64,000 nucleotides of DNA from Bacteroidia bacterium. GTDB lineage: Bacteria > Bacteroidota > Bacteroidia > J057. Location: assembly GCA_041391665.1 (NCBI GenBank), contig JAWKNO010000002.1, positions 1 through 64,000 of the forward strand, read 5' to 3'. Below the pieces are notes generated by a model. The model saw nothing but the letters and a program-made list of their open reading frames with translations. It had not been told where the DNA came from and ran no database searches. Position 1 is the first letter of the stretch, and each line of letters opens with the position of its first letter. Below, in pieces: positions 16,551-23,903 of this stretch. A program made the position numbers and the translations under genes.

Positions 16551-17705
16551 AAACAACTCCTTATAAATCTCCATTGTGGACTTGTTGTAGCTCCAATTCT
16601 TCCACGCATACTTTAAAGCTTCTCGTCCAATGTCGGTGCGTAATTGAGCATCAGTAATCAATTTCTGTAATTGCTCTTTCCACTCATTTTCATCTTTGGC
16701 AAGCATACCATTTTCACCATGTTTGATGATTTCAGAGTATGGGAATACAGAAGAACTTATCATAGGAATTGCAAAGGCAGCAGCCTCCAAATACTTTATA
16801 AAGGATTTTCCTTCTGTATTAAATGGATGGTCGTTCATGGGGTGAAGCATTACATCCAAAGCGAGCTTATTCAGCTTAGTTGGATATTCCAAAAAGGACA
16901 CCGGCTTCACGAATTTGAGAGGTAAATCACCAAGGCTGTATTCGTTTTTGAGTTTTCCATTCCAACCAAAAATGAAGAGTTCCGCATTTTGGTCTTTCAA
17001 TACTTCCTGTAAAATAGGTAAAATACTTTTAACATCTTCGGATTGAGACGGGTTGGTGATAATTCCTATTCGTACAGTTCTGCCATTGTTCTTATTGATT
17101 TGAGGTACTTCGGCATAGGCTTGATTAGAAAGTAAGTTGGGTACAAAAGCAAACATCGGATCTGCATCAGGAAAAGCGAATTCCAACTTATCTTCAATGG
17201 CTTCCAATATTCCATTGGTTGGAGCTGTTATCGCATCCATTTTGGAAAGGTTCTCCAATAGCTTATCCAGTTGCTCTTTTGGGTACTTTTTTATTCCGGG
17301 ATGATAGTCAGGAAAATTGAAATAATGACAATCAATATCCATTACAAACTGAATACGGTCGTTAATAGAAACTATCCCTTCAATGATAGGTTGAATATTC
17401 GTGAAAAAGGCAGGAAAAACGATATAATCTGCCCAACGGATCAATCGTTCATCAACTGGCGTATCATATTCATCATGCTTCTTGTTGAAGTTCCATTTGT
17501 GAATTTGATTCACAATAGCTTTATGCGACTTGGTTTTGTTGAGCTCCAAAGCAGGTGCAATCATTCGGTAATAACCCGAAGCATTCATGCAAGGAGCCAC
17601 ATACAACACATGCACTTTTTCAGCTTCATCTTGTAGCTCAGGATATTTTTCCTCGAAGGAAAGGGAGCTGTTTAATCGCTCCAATAGTTCTTTTACATTT
17701 CTCAT
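16545..17705 (-). CDS. Glycosyltransferase, GT-B fold (GT4-like)
   Basis: The 386-residue cytoplasmic protein has a C-terminal Rossmann half typical of GT4 enzymes: a strand RIGIITN, then LFIFGWNG, then the donor-binding region with GKSFIKYLEAAAFAIPMI and the closing ENGMLAKDENEW. The stop codon TAA is formed by bases 16545-16547, which are also the first bases of the R' core of attC-like site 2. The cassette recombination point is therefore one base beyond the stop and never disturbs the gene. It is the last gene of the second minus-strand operon and overlaps the previous gene by four bases. The acceptor is unknown. On a mobile element it could modify DNA, a surface or a host protein; nothing here decides this. 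Confidence 0.7.
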   Translation of the reverse strand: MRNVKELLERLNSSLSFEEKYPELQDEAEKVHVLYVAPCMNASGYYRMIAPALELNKTKSHKAIVNQIHKWNFNKKHDEYDTPVDERLIRWADYIVFPAFFTNIQPIIEGIVSINDRIQFVMDIDCHYFNFPDYHPGIKKYPKEQLDKLLENLSKMDAITAPTNGILEAIEDKLEFAFPDADPMFAFVPNLLSNQAYAEVPQINKNNGRTVRIGIITNPSQSEDVKSILPILQEVLKDQNAELFIFGWNGKLKNEYSLGDLPLKFVKPVSFLEYPTKLNKLALDVMLHPMNDHPFNTEGKSFIKYLEAAAFAIPMISSSVFPYSEIIKHGENGMLAKDENEWKEQLQKLITDAQLRTDIGREALKYAWKNWSYNKSTMEIYKELFI

Positions 17706-17980
17706 GCGTTTACGTCTTTTTTAACCGGGGTTCCCTCGAAATACTTTTCAATCTCGTTACCGGTTTGTTTGTCATAAATGATGGCTGCATCGGCTTTTGT
17801 ACCGTATTCCGTTACTTTCTTTCTAAGTCTTGCTAGACCTAAATGTCGGTCCAGGAACTTGGAATACTTATGCTTCCAGTCTAGTGACCATAGTGTTCTC
17901 ACATTGCCATCTTTGAAATAGATGAGCAGTTTTGAAAGGGAGTCCCTTTTCAATTTCCATCCTCCTTGGGGTGCTGTCAT
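17702..17980 (-). CDS. Hypothetical element protein
   Basis: Unrecognised 92-residue basic soluble protein with aromatic-rich segments (WKLKRDSLSK, LWSLDWKHKY). The start overlaps the stop of the preceding gene by four bases and the stop overlaps the glycosyltransferase start by four bases, so it is translated as part of the operon. No motif or membrane segment is seen. Confidence 0.55.
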   Translation of the reverse strand: MTAPQGGWKLKRDSLSKLLIYFKDGNVRTLWSLDWKHKYSKFLDRHLGLARLRKKVTEYGTKADAAIIYDKQTGNEIEKYFEGTPVKKDVNA

Positions 17981-18456
17981 GGTTTGAATTGTTTTATTAA
18001 AGTTTTTAATGGAATAAGGCTATGGTACTTTTCACCATAGCACAGAAAAACCTTTACAAGGTTGTCTTGAAGCTGAATTTTAGCATTGACCTTTTCAACT
18101 GGGATGGCATGTGCAATGGCGAGGTGCTGTAAATAGTCACTCACACGCTTCTCAACGATGGGCTGCAAACCCAATGCAGCAGCCATACCTTCACCTGCAA
18201 AAAAGTCGATTAATTCAGGGGTGGGAATGGCATATAATAATGCCTTGTCTGTTATCAATCGGGCTTTGCACTGTTTGTTCTGCAAACCAATTTCAACGAT
18301 CATATCTTCCTTTGACAGTCTATAATTCTTGGATTGTACTTGAAAGTAGCCATGTACATTGCTGATTACCTTCTTTTCATAGCCGAAAACATCTATGGTT
18401 ACATTCTCCATATAGTTTTTAAGGCTCTCTTTGATTCCTTTTTTCTTTCCTAGCAT
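17977..18456 (-). CDS. Hypothetical element protein
   Basis: Unrecognised 159-residue soluble protein with mixed alpha and beta character. It lies two bases downstream of the putative replication protein and overlaps the following gene by four bases. No signal peptide or catalytic motif is visible; a regulatory or replication accessory role is only suggested by its position. Confidence 0.55.
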   Translation of the reverse strand: MLGKKKGIKESLKNYMENVTIDVFGYEKKVISNVHGYFQVQSKNYRLSKEDMIVEIGLQNKQCKARLITDKALLYAIPTPELIDFFAGEGMAAALGLQPIVEKRVSDYLQHLAIAHAIPVEKVNAKIQLQDNLVKVFLCYGEKYHSLIPLKTLIKQFKP

Positions 18457-18458
18457 GT

Positions 18459-19727
18459 CTATCTGATTTGATGAATAACTTCCGGTTTGAGTACCGCAGC
18501 ATGAAATAGGTGTAATAGGGATTGGTCTCCCAGTTTTCCGATTCGTGTTTCACATTCTCGATACACCTGAAGCGAAGACTTTCGATTGGAATCCGTCTTT
18601 TTCTCGTTGTTCAGGTATTTTTTGATTTGAGCATGGAGAATGAGCTTCTTGCGGACTTCTTCTTTGCGTTCCAAGTGTTTTTGGAGCCACTTTTTGGTTC
18701 CGGTGAATCCGGAAGGGTTGTTGGTATCAAAATAGCGATATGGTAATTGCACAAAACGCTTTTCAGGATCCTTGGCAACAAAATCTCGAACGAGGTAAAC
18801 CCGTTCACAATAATTCTGATGCACATTGGATAAAAACTTGTCGGAAACAGGCTCATACCACTTGACAAGCATCTCTTTGGCTTGGTTTTCCTGAAATTCG
18901 GTTAGAAAAACATCCCTGTACAAAAGGTTTTTCGCCAGTTTCCACAAGCTTTCTGCATAAAAATTAAGGGAAGTGCTGCGAGCCGAACCGTCCTGTTGTT
19001 TCCAGTTTTGTTCATTATTGGCTCGCTTTCGCACTTTTCCCCCGGTATCTTTAGAAATTTTCGCAACTTTTTCCCCGGTGTTTCCAGTTAAAATGTTTCC
19101 AGTAGGGTAACCTGCTTTACTTAAAATTTCCGTGAGCGATAGCGAACTCCGATTTCTTTGGTTGCCAGTTCTTCTCTGATCAGGAGATGAACCGATGGAG
19201 TTATCTACACCTATTAATAAATTATTTTTATTGTAACTATTGTTTCTAGTGTATGTATGAGGACAATTTGTCGTACCCTCATTTTTAATTGATTGATTTT
19301 CAAGGTCTTTTTGTTTTGCTTCCTGCAACTCCTTTTCGGCTTCCAAAAGGTCTTTTCGACACCTTGCTAACAGTATTTTAGGGTTTATCAACAACTCATA
19401 TCCGCTATTACTACCACAAAATTCCTTATTGGTGATAATGCCTGCCTCTTGCAATTTGATAATGTGTCTTTGAATGGTTCTTGGGCTAACCTTTACCAAA
19501 CTGGCTAGTTGAGAATTGTTTGTTTTCAAAGCCGGCAATGTCTCTGCGGTGAACTCCATAATACCATTTGCCTTAATTAAGAAAGCTCCATAAACACGAA
19601 TGATTTCCTTTGCAGTAAAAAGTACTCCTGCCTTTATTTTATCAGTTAACGCCTCATTTCTATCGTTGTGGTATTCCACAAACTGATCTAAGGCTTTATA
19701 AGAGATTGAATAATTGATGACCAACAT
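18459..19727 (-). CDS. Winged-helix DNA-binding protein, possible replication initiator
   Basis: The 422-residue protein has a clear winged helix at about residues 70-118: NSQLASLVKVSPRTIQRHI with a following KLQEAGII and a wing ending in ELLINPKIL. A low-complexity linker rich in N, S, T and K (about 150-245) follows, then a helical C-terminal domain (250-420) with many aromatic and basic residues. This layout is common for primosome or replication initiation proteins of Bacteroidota plasmids and phages. It is the largest gene of the second minus-strand operon, close to the divergent regulators. Replication initiation is an inference; DNA binding is well supported. Confidence 0.6.
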   Translation of the reverse strand: MLVINYSISYKALDQFVEYHNDRNEALTDKIKAGVLFTAKEIIRVYGAFLIKANGIMEFTAETLPALKTNNSQLASLVKVSPRTIQRHIIKLQEAGIITNKEFCGSNSGYELLINPKILLARCRKDLLEAEKELQEAKQKDLENQSIKNEGTTNCPHTYTRNNSYNKNNLLIGVDNSIGSSPDQRRTGNQRNRSSLSLTEILSKAGYPTGNILTGNTGEKVAKISKDTGGKVRKRANNEQNWKQQDGSARSTSLNFYAESLWKLAKNLLYRDVFLTEFQENQAKEMLVKWYEPVSDKFLSNVHQNYCERVYLVRDFVAKDPEKRFVQLPYRYFDTNNPSGFTGTKKWLQKHLERKEEVRKKLILHAQIKKYLNNEKKTDSNRKSSLQVYRECETRIGKLGDQSLLHLFHAAVLKPEVIHQIR

Positions 19728-19738
19728 GATGATATATT

Positions 19739-20068
19739 TTAAATGACTTGAGCAATCGCTCGATATATTCCAAAGGGTTTTAAGTCCAGGTTTGTGGCTT
19801 GTCTAACCAACCTGAATCGTTTCACCCAAATAATTTCTTGATAGGATGTTGTAATGTCTGCTGCATCGAATTGTGCAACATAGATGCTGTGACCTTGCTT
19901 ATAAAAGGGTAAGGGGTTTTTGCAAAGCATGCAGCCTACTTCTGATTGGAAACTGTGCCAATCGCCATCCTTCACGCCTTTGGGAAGACTGAATTGCAAG
20001 CCATCTTCTTCTAGTGAACGCCCTTCACTGGTCAAAACCTTGAAAAATATATTAGCAGGTCTGACCAT
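19739..20068 (-). CDS. Hypothetical element protein
   Basis: Unrecognised 109-residue protein with a CMLC cysteine pair (residues 47-50) and an otherwise beta-rich, soluble composition. One CxxC alone is not enough to call a metal site. It lies eleven bases upstream of the winged-helix gene and overlaps a possible tiny gene at its own start. Confidence 0.5.
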   Translation of the reverse strand: MVRPANIFFKVLTSEGRSLEEDGLQFSLPKGVKDGDWHSFQSEVGCMLCKNPLPFYKQGHSIYVAQFDAADITTSYQEIIWVKRFRLVRQATNLDLKPFGIYRAIAQVI

Positions 20069-20156
20069 TGTAAGAGTTTGTTTCTTGTATCTGTTCTATC
20101 AATGCCTTTATCTCTAATAGTAATGATTGATATTTACCATTTTGTATAACTTTCAT
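20052..20156 (-). CDS. Possible tiny protein, 34 residues
   Basis: An open frame from ATG at 20154-20156 to TAA at 20052-20054 encodes a 34-residue, helix-forming peptide (starting MKVIQNGKYQ). It fills the otherwise empty space between the HTH gene and the next gene and overlaps that gene by 17 bases. Its composition resembles the N-terminal helix of small Bacteroidota excisionase-like HTH proteins but the HTH itself is missing, so it may be a remnant. Confidence 0.3.
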   Translation of the reverse strand: MKVIQNGKYQSLLLEIKALIEQIQETNSYNGQTC

Positions 20157-20163
20157 AAGCAAA

Positions 20164-20406
20164 TTAGTATTCCTTATTTAACACTTCTTCCGCATGACGT
20201 TTCAATTCAGCACGTTTTTCTTTCATTTCCTGAATGATTAACCAACCTTCTTTCCAAATTTTTTCAGCCAAATGAAGACGTATTTCTTCACCTTCCAAAA
20301 ACTTATAAATTGTTGGACGTGAGATACCTGTACGACTTTTGATCAACTGAATCCCTTTGACAGGAAGCTCATTTTTAAACTCTTTTATTTCTTCTCGTGT
20401 AAACAT
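20164..20406 (-). CDS. Small HTH regulator
   Basis: The 80-residue protein has a helix-turn-helix at about residues 17-40: GIQLIKSRTGISRPTIYKFL, with recognition helix RPTIYKFL. It is the first gene of the second minus-strand operon and diverges from an XRE-type regulator across a 115-base region with repeated GTAAAC half-sites. The arrangement resembles a phage or ICE decision switch. Which regulator represses which promoter cannot be read from the sequence. Confidence 0.65.
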   Translation of the reverse strand: MFTREEIKEFKNELPVKGIQLIKSRTGISRPTIYKFLEGEEIRLHLAEKIWKEGWLIIQEMKEKRAELKRHAEEVLNKEY

Positions 20407-20420
20407 GTTGTAAATATTTT

Positions 20421-20521
20421 GTAAATTTGTTTACCTTAAACAAAAATTATTACATATATTTGCGACAAAGATATACTAAAATAGTAAACTAATGCAAATA
20501 AATTTATTAAAATGGTAAACT
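20421..20521. promoter_or_regulatory. Divergent control region with repeated GTAAAC half-sites
   Basis: GTAAATTTGTTTAC (20421-20434) is an inverted repeat of GTAAA. Two direct copies, AAAATAGTAAACT (20478-20490) and AAAATGGTAAACT (20509-20521), lie 31 bases apart, the second touching the ATG of the XRE regulator. TATATTTG (20455-20462) is a -7 element match facing the plus-strand genes. The repeats share GTAAAC and are good candidates for operator sites of one of the flanking HTH proteins. Confidence 0.5.
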
Positions 20522-21127
20522 ATGGTTGATAAAGAAATCTCAAGAGAAATGCTGAACGAGCGTTATGTATCTGCAATAGAACACCTTATGCGAGCACATA
20601 CGCTTAAAAATCAGCGTGAATTTTCTGCTAAGATGAAAGAGAACCCTACGGTTTTCTCTCAGATTAAGTCAGGAAACAGGAATGCTTCTCTCACTCAATT
20701 GACTAAAATTGTAAACGATTTTGACCTGAATGCAAACTATTTTCTGAAGTTTGAGAACAAGCAGGAGCCAATTGAATATTCAGAACTGAATATTAATCCT
20801 ACGATTACTGGAGATAATCAGGATGTAATGGTTGGTAAGATCGTCTCCAAAAATGATGGGGTTGTTCACGGAGATTTCTACAATGTAGAAAAACTGATTA
20901 ATCAGGCTCCGCCCGAACTGAGAGAGCATATACGACAACTCCAGAAAAAGTATGAACTGCTCGAAAAAGAAAATAGCAGATTCAAGGACGAAGTCAGTGA
21001 ATTAAAAAAAATAATCACAAATATGACCTCGCAGCTCAATGATGCACATGCTCAAATCAAAGAAAAGGACGAGCGTTTGTATCAGGCACAATGCGAACTG
21101 ATTGAAGTGTACAAGAAGAAAAAGTAG
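20522..21127 (+). CDS. XRE-type HTH regulator with coiled-coil tail
   Basis: The 201-residue protein has an N-terminal HTH (about residues 16-65) with QREFSAKM and FSQIKSGNRNASLTQL as the two DNA-reading helices. A linker with GDNQDVMVGKIV follows, then a long leucine-spaced coiled coil from about 140 to the end that should drive dimerisation. It resembles phage-type repressors of Bacteroidota elements. The start ATG lies directly at the last GTAAAC half-site, which suggests autoregulation. It begins a plus-strand run ending in the serine recombinase. Confidence 0.7.
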   Translation: MVDKEISREMLNERYVSAIEHLMRAHTLKNQREFSAKMKENPTVFSQIKSGNRNASLTQLTKIVNDFDLNANYFLKFENKQEPIEYSELNINPTITGDNQDVMVGKIVSKNDGVVHGDFYNVEKLINQAPPELREHIRQLQKKYELLEKENSRFKDEVSELKKIITNMTSQLNDAHAQIKEKDERLYQAQCELIEVYKKKK

Positions 21128-21131
21128 CTTT

Positions 21132-21794
21132 ATGAAGAGCAATAACAGTATAACAGCCAACCAAGCTCCTCTGGAGCAATTGCTTTTTTGTTTACGAAAC
21201 AAAGAAGTGGACTGTGTTTTATTGTCTTCTGATCAAAATGTAAGCCTTTCATTTATCAATGGTATTAATAAAGCAATCCAGTATCAGGCAAGCGAATTTC
21301 AATTAAGCGAAGCTTCCGTTCAGGAATTATCATCATCGCTTAACGAACAGACTAACAAAAATGGTATATGGCTTAGTTATTTAGAACGTCAAGTATTAGA
21401 TATACTGGTTAGCGAAAAGACTGTTCTACTTGTTTTTAACAAGAATGGGAAATTGTTAAATGAATTAAAGGGAGTGGGATGTTTTGTTATCCATCTTGCT
21501 GAATTAATAAAGGAAGCTTTTCCGGGAATATACCATTTGGCAAAGGAATTGAATCTGATAGCATTAGAGCAAAAAGAATCAAAAGCACTTGATTTTATTC
21601 AGAACAAAAACTACCATAGCGTTAAAATAATCAAACGCAAAGGTCAGCTCGACAGAGTGGAGTGCGAAGAAAAAATGCCCATTAACAAAAGGGTGATTGA
21701 TATTATGAGAGATGCAGCCTTTCAAAGTATTTCCATTAACCAGGAAGACGGCAAGGCGGTACACATTAATAGAGTAGTAAAACAGAAATTATGA
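21132..21794 (+). CDS. Hypothetical element protein
   Basis: Unrecognised 220-residue soluble protein. The start ATG at 21132 follows the regulator stop by four bases; a frame extension upstream inside the regulator gene is rejected. The C-terminal 55 residues are basic (KIIKRKGQLDRVECEEKMPIN onward, shortened here) and could bind DNA. The stop TGA overlaps the start of a 44-residue frame (ATGA), suggesting translational coupling. Confidence 0.5.
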   Translation: MKSNNSITANQAPLEQLLFCLRNKEVDCVLLSSDQNVSLSFINGINKAIQYQASEFQLSEASVQELSSSLNEQTNKNGIWLSYLERQVLDILVSEKTVLLVFNKNGKLLNELKGVGCFVIHLAELIKEAFPGIYHLAKELNLIALEQKESKALDFIQNKNYHSVKIIKRKGQLDRVECEEKMPINKRVIDIMRDAAFQSISINQEDGKAVHINRVVKQKL

Positions 21795-21925
21795 AAGCTT
21801 TGAGAAATATTCAGGCTACATCACAAATACTGGTCTTATCAAAAGATTTGAGGGATTGGCGAAGTGAAGGAAAATGCGATCAACAAAATATGAATCTCAT
21901 GCAGAGACGTATCAGAAAATTCTAA
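21791..21925 (+). CDS. Possible tiny protein, 44 residues
   Basis: The frame opens with ATGA overlapping the previous stop and closes at TAA 21923-21925, giving a 44-residue basic peptide. It overlaps the following gene in another frame by 52 bases. The coupled start is the only support for it. Confidence 0.3.
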   Translation: MKALRNIQATSQILVLSKDLRDWRSEGKCDQQNMNLMQRRIRKF

Positions 21926-22080
21926 AAGCAGAAAAAATGACACCGGAAAGACTAAAAACATTTCCGGGATTTGAAGAAATTGAAGAAGATGAAGCAAAAC
22001 ATGTTATTGAAACACTTGAATGTTTTTGCGGAATTATTGTAAAACATATATCGAAAAAAGAAAAAGATGAAGAACCTTGA
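21874..22080 (+). CDS. Small protein upstream of the serine recombinase
   Basis: Unrecognised 68-residue acidic and helical protein (FEEIEEDEAKHVIETLECFC). It overlaps the recombinase start by 14 bases in another frame. Small genes directly before a large serine recombinase sometimes encode directionality factors, but this one lacks a visible HTH. Confidence 0.5.
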   Translation: MRSTKYESHAETYQKILKAEKMTPERLKTFPGFEEIEEDEAKHVIETLECFCGIIVKHISKKEKDEEP

Positions 22081-23725
22081 TATTTTTAAGCCATTTGCGA
22101 AGGAATCGAAAGCACAGTCGATTAATATTGATGGGAAAGCGGTAATCTACACTAGGGTATCAACCAAAGAGCAGGCAGAAAACAATGCCAGTTTAGAAAC
22201 TCAAAAGAAATATTGCCTAGAATTCGCAAAGCGGAAAAATATTGAAGTTATTGAGTACTTCGGTGGGACATACGAATCTGCCAAAAGTGACGAAAGAAAG
22301 CAATTTCAAAAGATGCTGACTTTCGTAAAAAGAAGGAAAGACATATCATACATCATCGTATATTCTTACGATAGATTTTCAAGAACAGGGGCAAATGGAG
22401 CCTATATCAGCGATCAATTAAAACAACAAGGTATTGTAACATTTTCTGCCACACAGGAAGTTGATACCATGACCGCAGCAGGTTCTTTTCAGCAAAACCT
22501 ATATTATATGTTCAGTCAATTCGATAATGAATTGAGAAGAGACAAGTCAGTGTCAGGGATGCGAGAAAAGCTGAGAAAAGGATATTGGATTGGAACCATT
22601 CCATTTGGCTATACCAACCTTAATCCGGGCAAAGGAAAAGAACAAGACATTGTTATCAATGAAGAAGGAGAATTGTTAAGACATGCCTTTATATGGAAGG
22701 CAAACGAAGACATAACCCACAATGAAATCTCGGACCGATTAGCAAAGAAGGGATTAAAAGTTACGGCTAAGAAATTGAGCGATTTATTTAGAAATCCATT
22801 CTATTGTGGTTTAGTCGTAAGCTCTCACATTCCCGGAGAAGTAGTAGAGGGAAAACATGAGGGTTTGGTATCAAAAGAAATATTCCTGAAGATTCACAAA
22901 CTGTTAAATAAGCGTGGATACGGAGAAAAACGAAATACGGATTGTGAACACCTTCCTTTAAAGCAATTCGTTCGTTCAGCAGATTGCGACACACCTTACA
23001 CAGGCTATTTGGTTAGAAAGAAAGGTTTATACTACTACAAGAACAACCGTATCGGAGCAAAAGAAAATAGAAGTGCCAAAGTGATGCACGAGAAGTTTAC
23101 AGATCTTTTGAAGAACTATCAAATTCATGATAAGAAATACATCGCCCCGATGAAGGAGGTCATGTATTATACTTTCAAGGCTGAACATGAAGCTAAAATT
23201 CAAGAGACCGCAATACAGCAAAAACAAATTTTAGAATTTACAACCAAGCTAGAAAGATTGGAAGAGCGATACGTTTTTGAGGAAATCTCACAAGGTCAAT
23301 ACGAGAAGTTCAAGCAAAAGCTAGAAGCCGAGAAGTATGAAATTGAGGAAAGTTTGTATAGCAACGGTTTTAATTTATCGAACCTTGAAAAAGCTATTGA
23401 TTTATCATTGAAATATTCCCTAAAACTCCCTGAATTGTGGGGTTCTGGCAATTTGGAGGTAAAGAGAAGCATTCAAAAAATGGTGTTTCCGGACGGGATT
23501 CTGTATGACTTCAAAAATGACGATTATCGAACCACAAGAATAAATTCAATTTTCAGCGTAATCCCTTCATTATCAGTAAAAAATAAGCATAAAAAAAACG
23601 GGAATAATACAGATTTCTCTGATTATTCCCGTTTAGTACCTACGGCAGGATTCGAACCTGCGACCTTCGGTTCCGGAGACCGACGCTCTAATCCCCTGAG
23701 CTACGTAGGCATTTTCAGGGTGTAA
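22067..23725 (+). CDS. Large serine recombinase (element integrase), frame runs into tRNA-Arg
   Basis: The 552-residue protein has the resolvase catalytic domain with nucleophile S32 (YTRVS) and YDRFSR at 101-106, a recombinase domain at about 170-290 (GYWIGTIPFGY, FRNPFYCGLV) and a C-terminal coiled coil at 365-440. In the zinc-ribbon region (300-345) the cysteines expected in relatives are mostly gone: only C307 remains, and the later positions read YYYKNNRIGAKEN. The last roughly 45 residues are translated from the tRNA terminator and the tRNA gene (TAGFEPATFGSGDRR is the well-known artefact of reading a tRNA), so the true C-terminus may differ in the circular form. It should catalyse integration and excision of the element at this locus. 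Confidence 0.85.
   Translation: MKNLDIFKPFAKESKAQSINIDGKAVIYTRVSTKEQAENNASLETQKKYCLEFAKRKNIEVIEYFGGTYESAKSDERKQFQKMLTFVKRRKDISYIIVYSYDRFSRTGANGAYISDQLKQQGIVTFSATQEVDTMTAAGSFQQNLYYMFSQFDNELRRDKSVSGMREKLRKGYWIGTIPFGYTNLNPGKGKEQDIVINEEGELLRHAFIWKANEDITHNEISDRLAKKGLKVTAKKLSDLFRNPFYCGLVVSSHIPGEVVEGKHEGLVSKEIFLKIHKLLNKRGYGEKRNTDCEHLPLKQFVRSADCDTPYTGYLVRKKGLYYYKNNRIGAKENRSAKVMHEKFTDLLKNYQIHDKKYIAPMKEVMYYTFKAEHEAKIQETAIQQKQILEFTTKLERLEERYVFEEISQGQYEKFKQKLEAEKYEIEESLYSNGFNLSNLEKAIDLSLKYSLKLPELWGSGNLEVKRSIQKMVFPDGILYDFKNDDYRTTRINSIFSVIPSLSVKNKHKKNGNNTDFSDYSRLVPTAGFEPATFGSGDRRSNPLSYVGIFRV
23591..23634 (-). terminator. Intrinsic terminator of tRNA-Arg
   Basis: AAACGGGAATAAT (23596-23608) and ATTATTCCCGTTT (23622-23634) are perfect 13-bp complements, with a further CAGA/TCTG pair inside and an eight-base T run on the minus strand (23591-23598). 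It lies directly after the tRNA 3' end and within the recombinase reading frame. Confidence 0.8.
23637..23710 (-). tRNA. tRNA-Arg (anticodon CCG)
   Basis: The 74-base gene folds into a full cloverleaf: acceptor GCCTACG with CGTAGGT (one G-U pair), D stem GCTC/GAGC, anticodon stem TCGGT/ACCGA with loop CTCCGGA and anticodon CCG, T stem GCAGG/CCTGC with TTCGAAT loop, discriminator A. CCA is not encoded. The mobile element lies on its 3' side, the usual geometry for integration at a tRNA gene. Confidence 0.93.
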
Positions 23726-23753
23726 AGGTAATACAAAGTCCCTGCCAAGGCAA
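23723..23753 (-). promoter_or_regulatory. Promoter of tRNA-Arg
   Basis: On the minus strand a -33 TTG (23751-23753) is followed after 20 bases by TACCTTTA (23723-23730), one mismatch from the TAnnTTTG element, 13 bases before the tRNA 5' end. Confidence 0.5.
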
Positions 23754-23903
23754 TCTTTTTTATTTTTTGTTGAGAAAATCTGGCATTCTTGGCATCTTCG
23801 CTAAAAGAAAATTTACCCCAATACTGAGGATGCCTGCCTGATAATGGATAAAATTGCCCGATATTTTTACCCATAAACCAGGTTTTATTCTGATTTTGCC
23901 TAT

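Larger units (their letters stand above)
1..23636. mobile_element. Integrated mobile element abutting tRNA-Arg (left end not in window)
   Basis: The region is AT-richer than the rest of the window. It carries a large serine recombinase next to a tRNA gene, divergent phage-style regulators, a replication-type winged-helix protein, a DarB-like methyltransferase and helicase pair, and a FtsK/HerA-like ATPase. The right edge is set at the tRNA-Arg gene because the recombinase frame runs into it and the gene style changes there. No relaxase, coupling protein, capsid or tail gene is visible, so an integrative conjugative or mobilizable element, a phage-plasmid and a prophage remain open. The other attachment site must lie left of position 1. 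Whether rmuC at 1-879 belongs to the element or the host cannot be decided here. Confidence 0.7.

Noticed and set aside
23637..23710. Protein sequence TAGFEPATFGSGDRR as a conserved C-terminal domain of the recombinase
   Set aside because: It is the translation of a tRNA gene in the wrong sense, a common database artefact.
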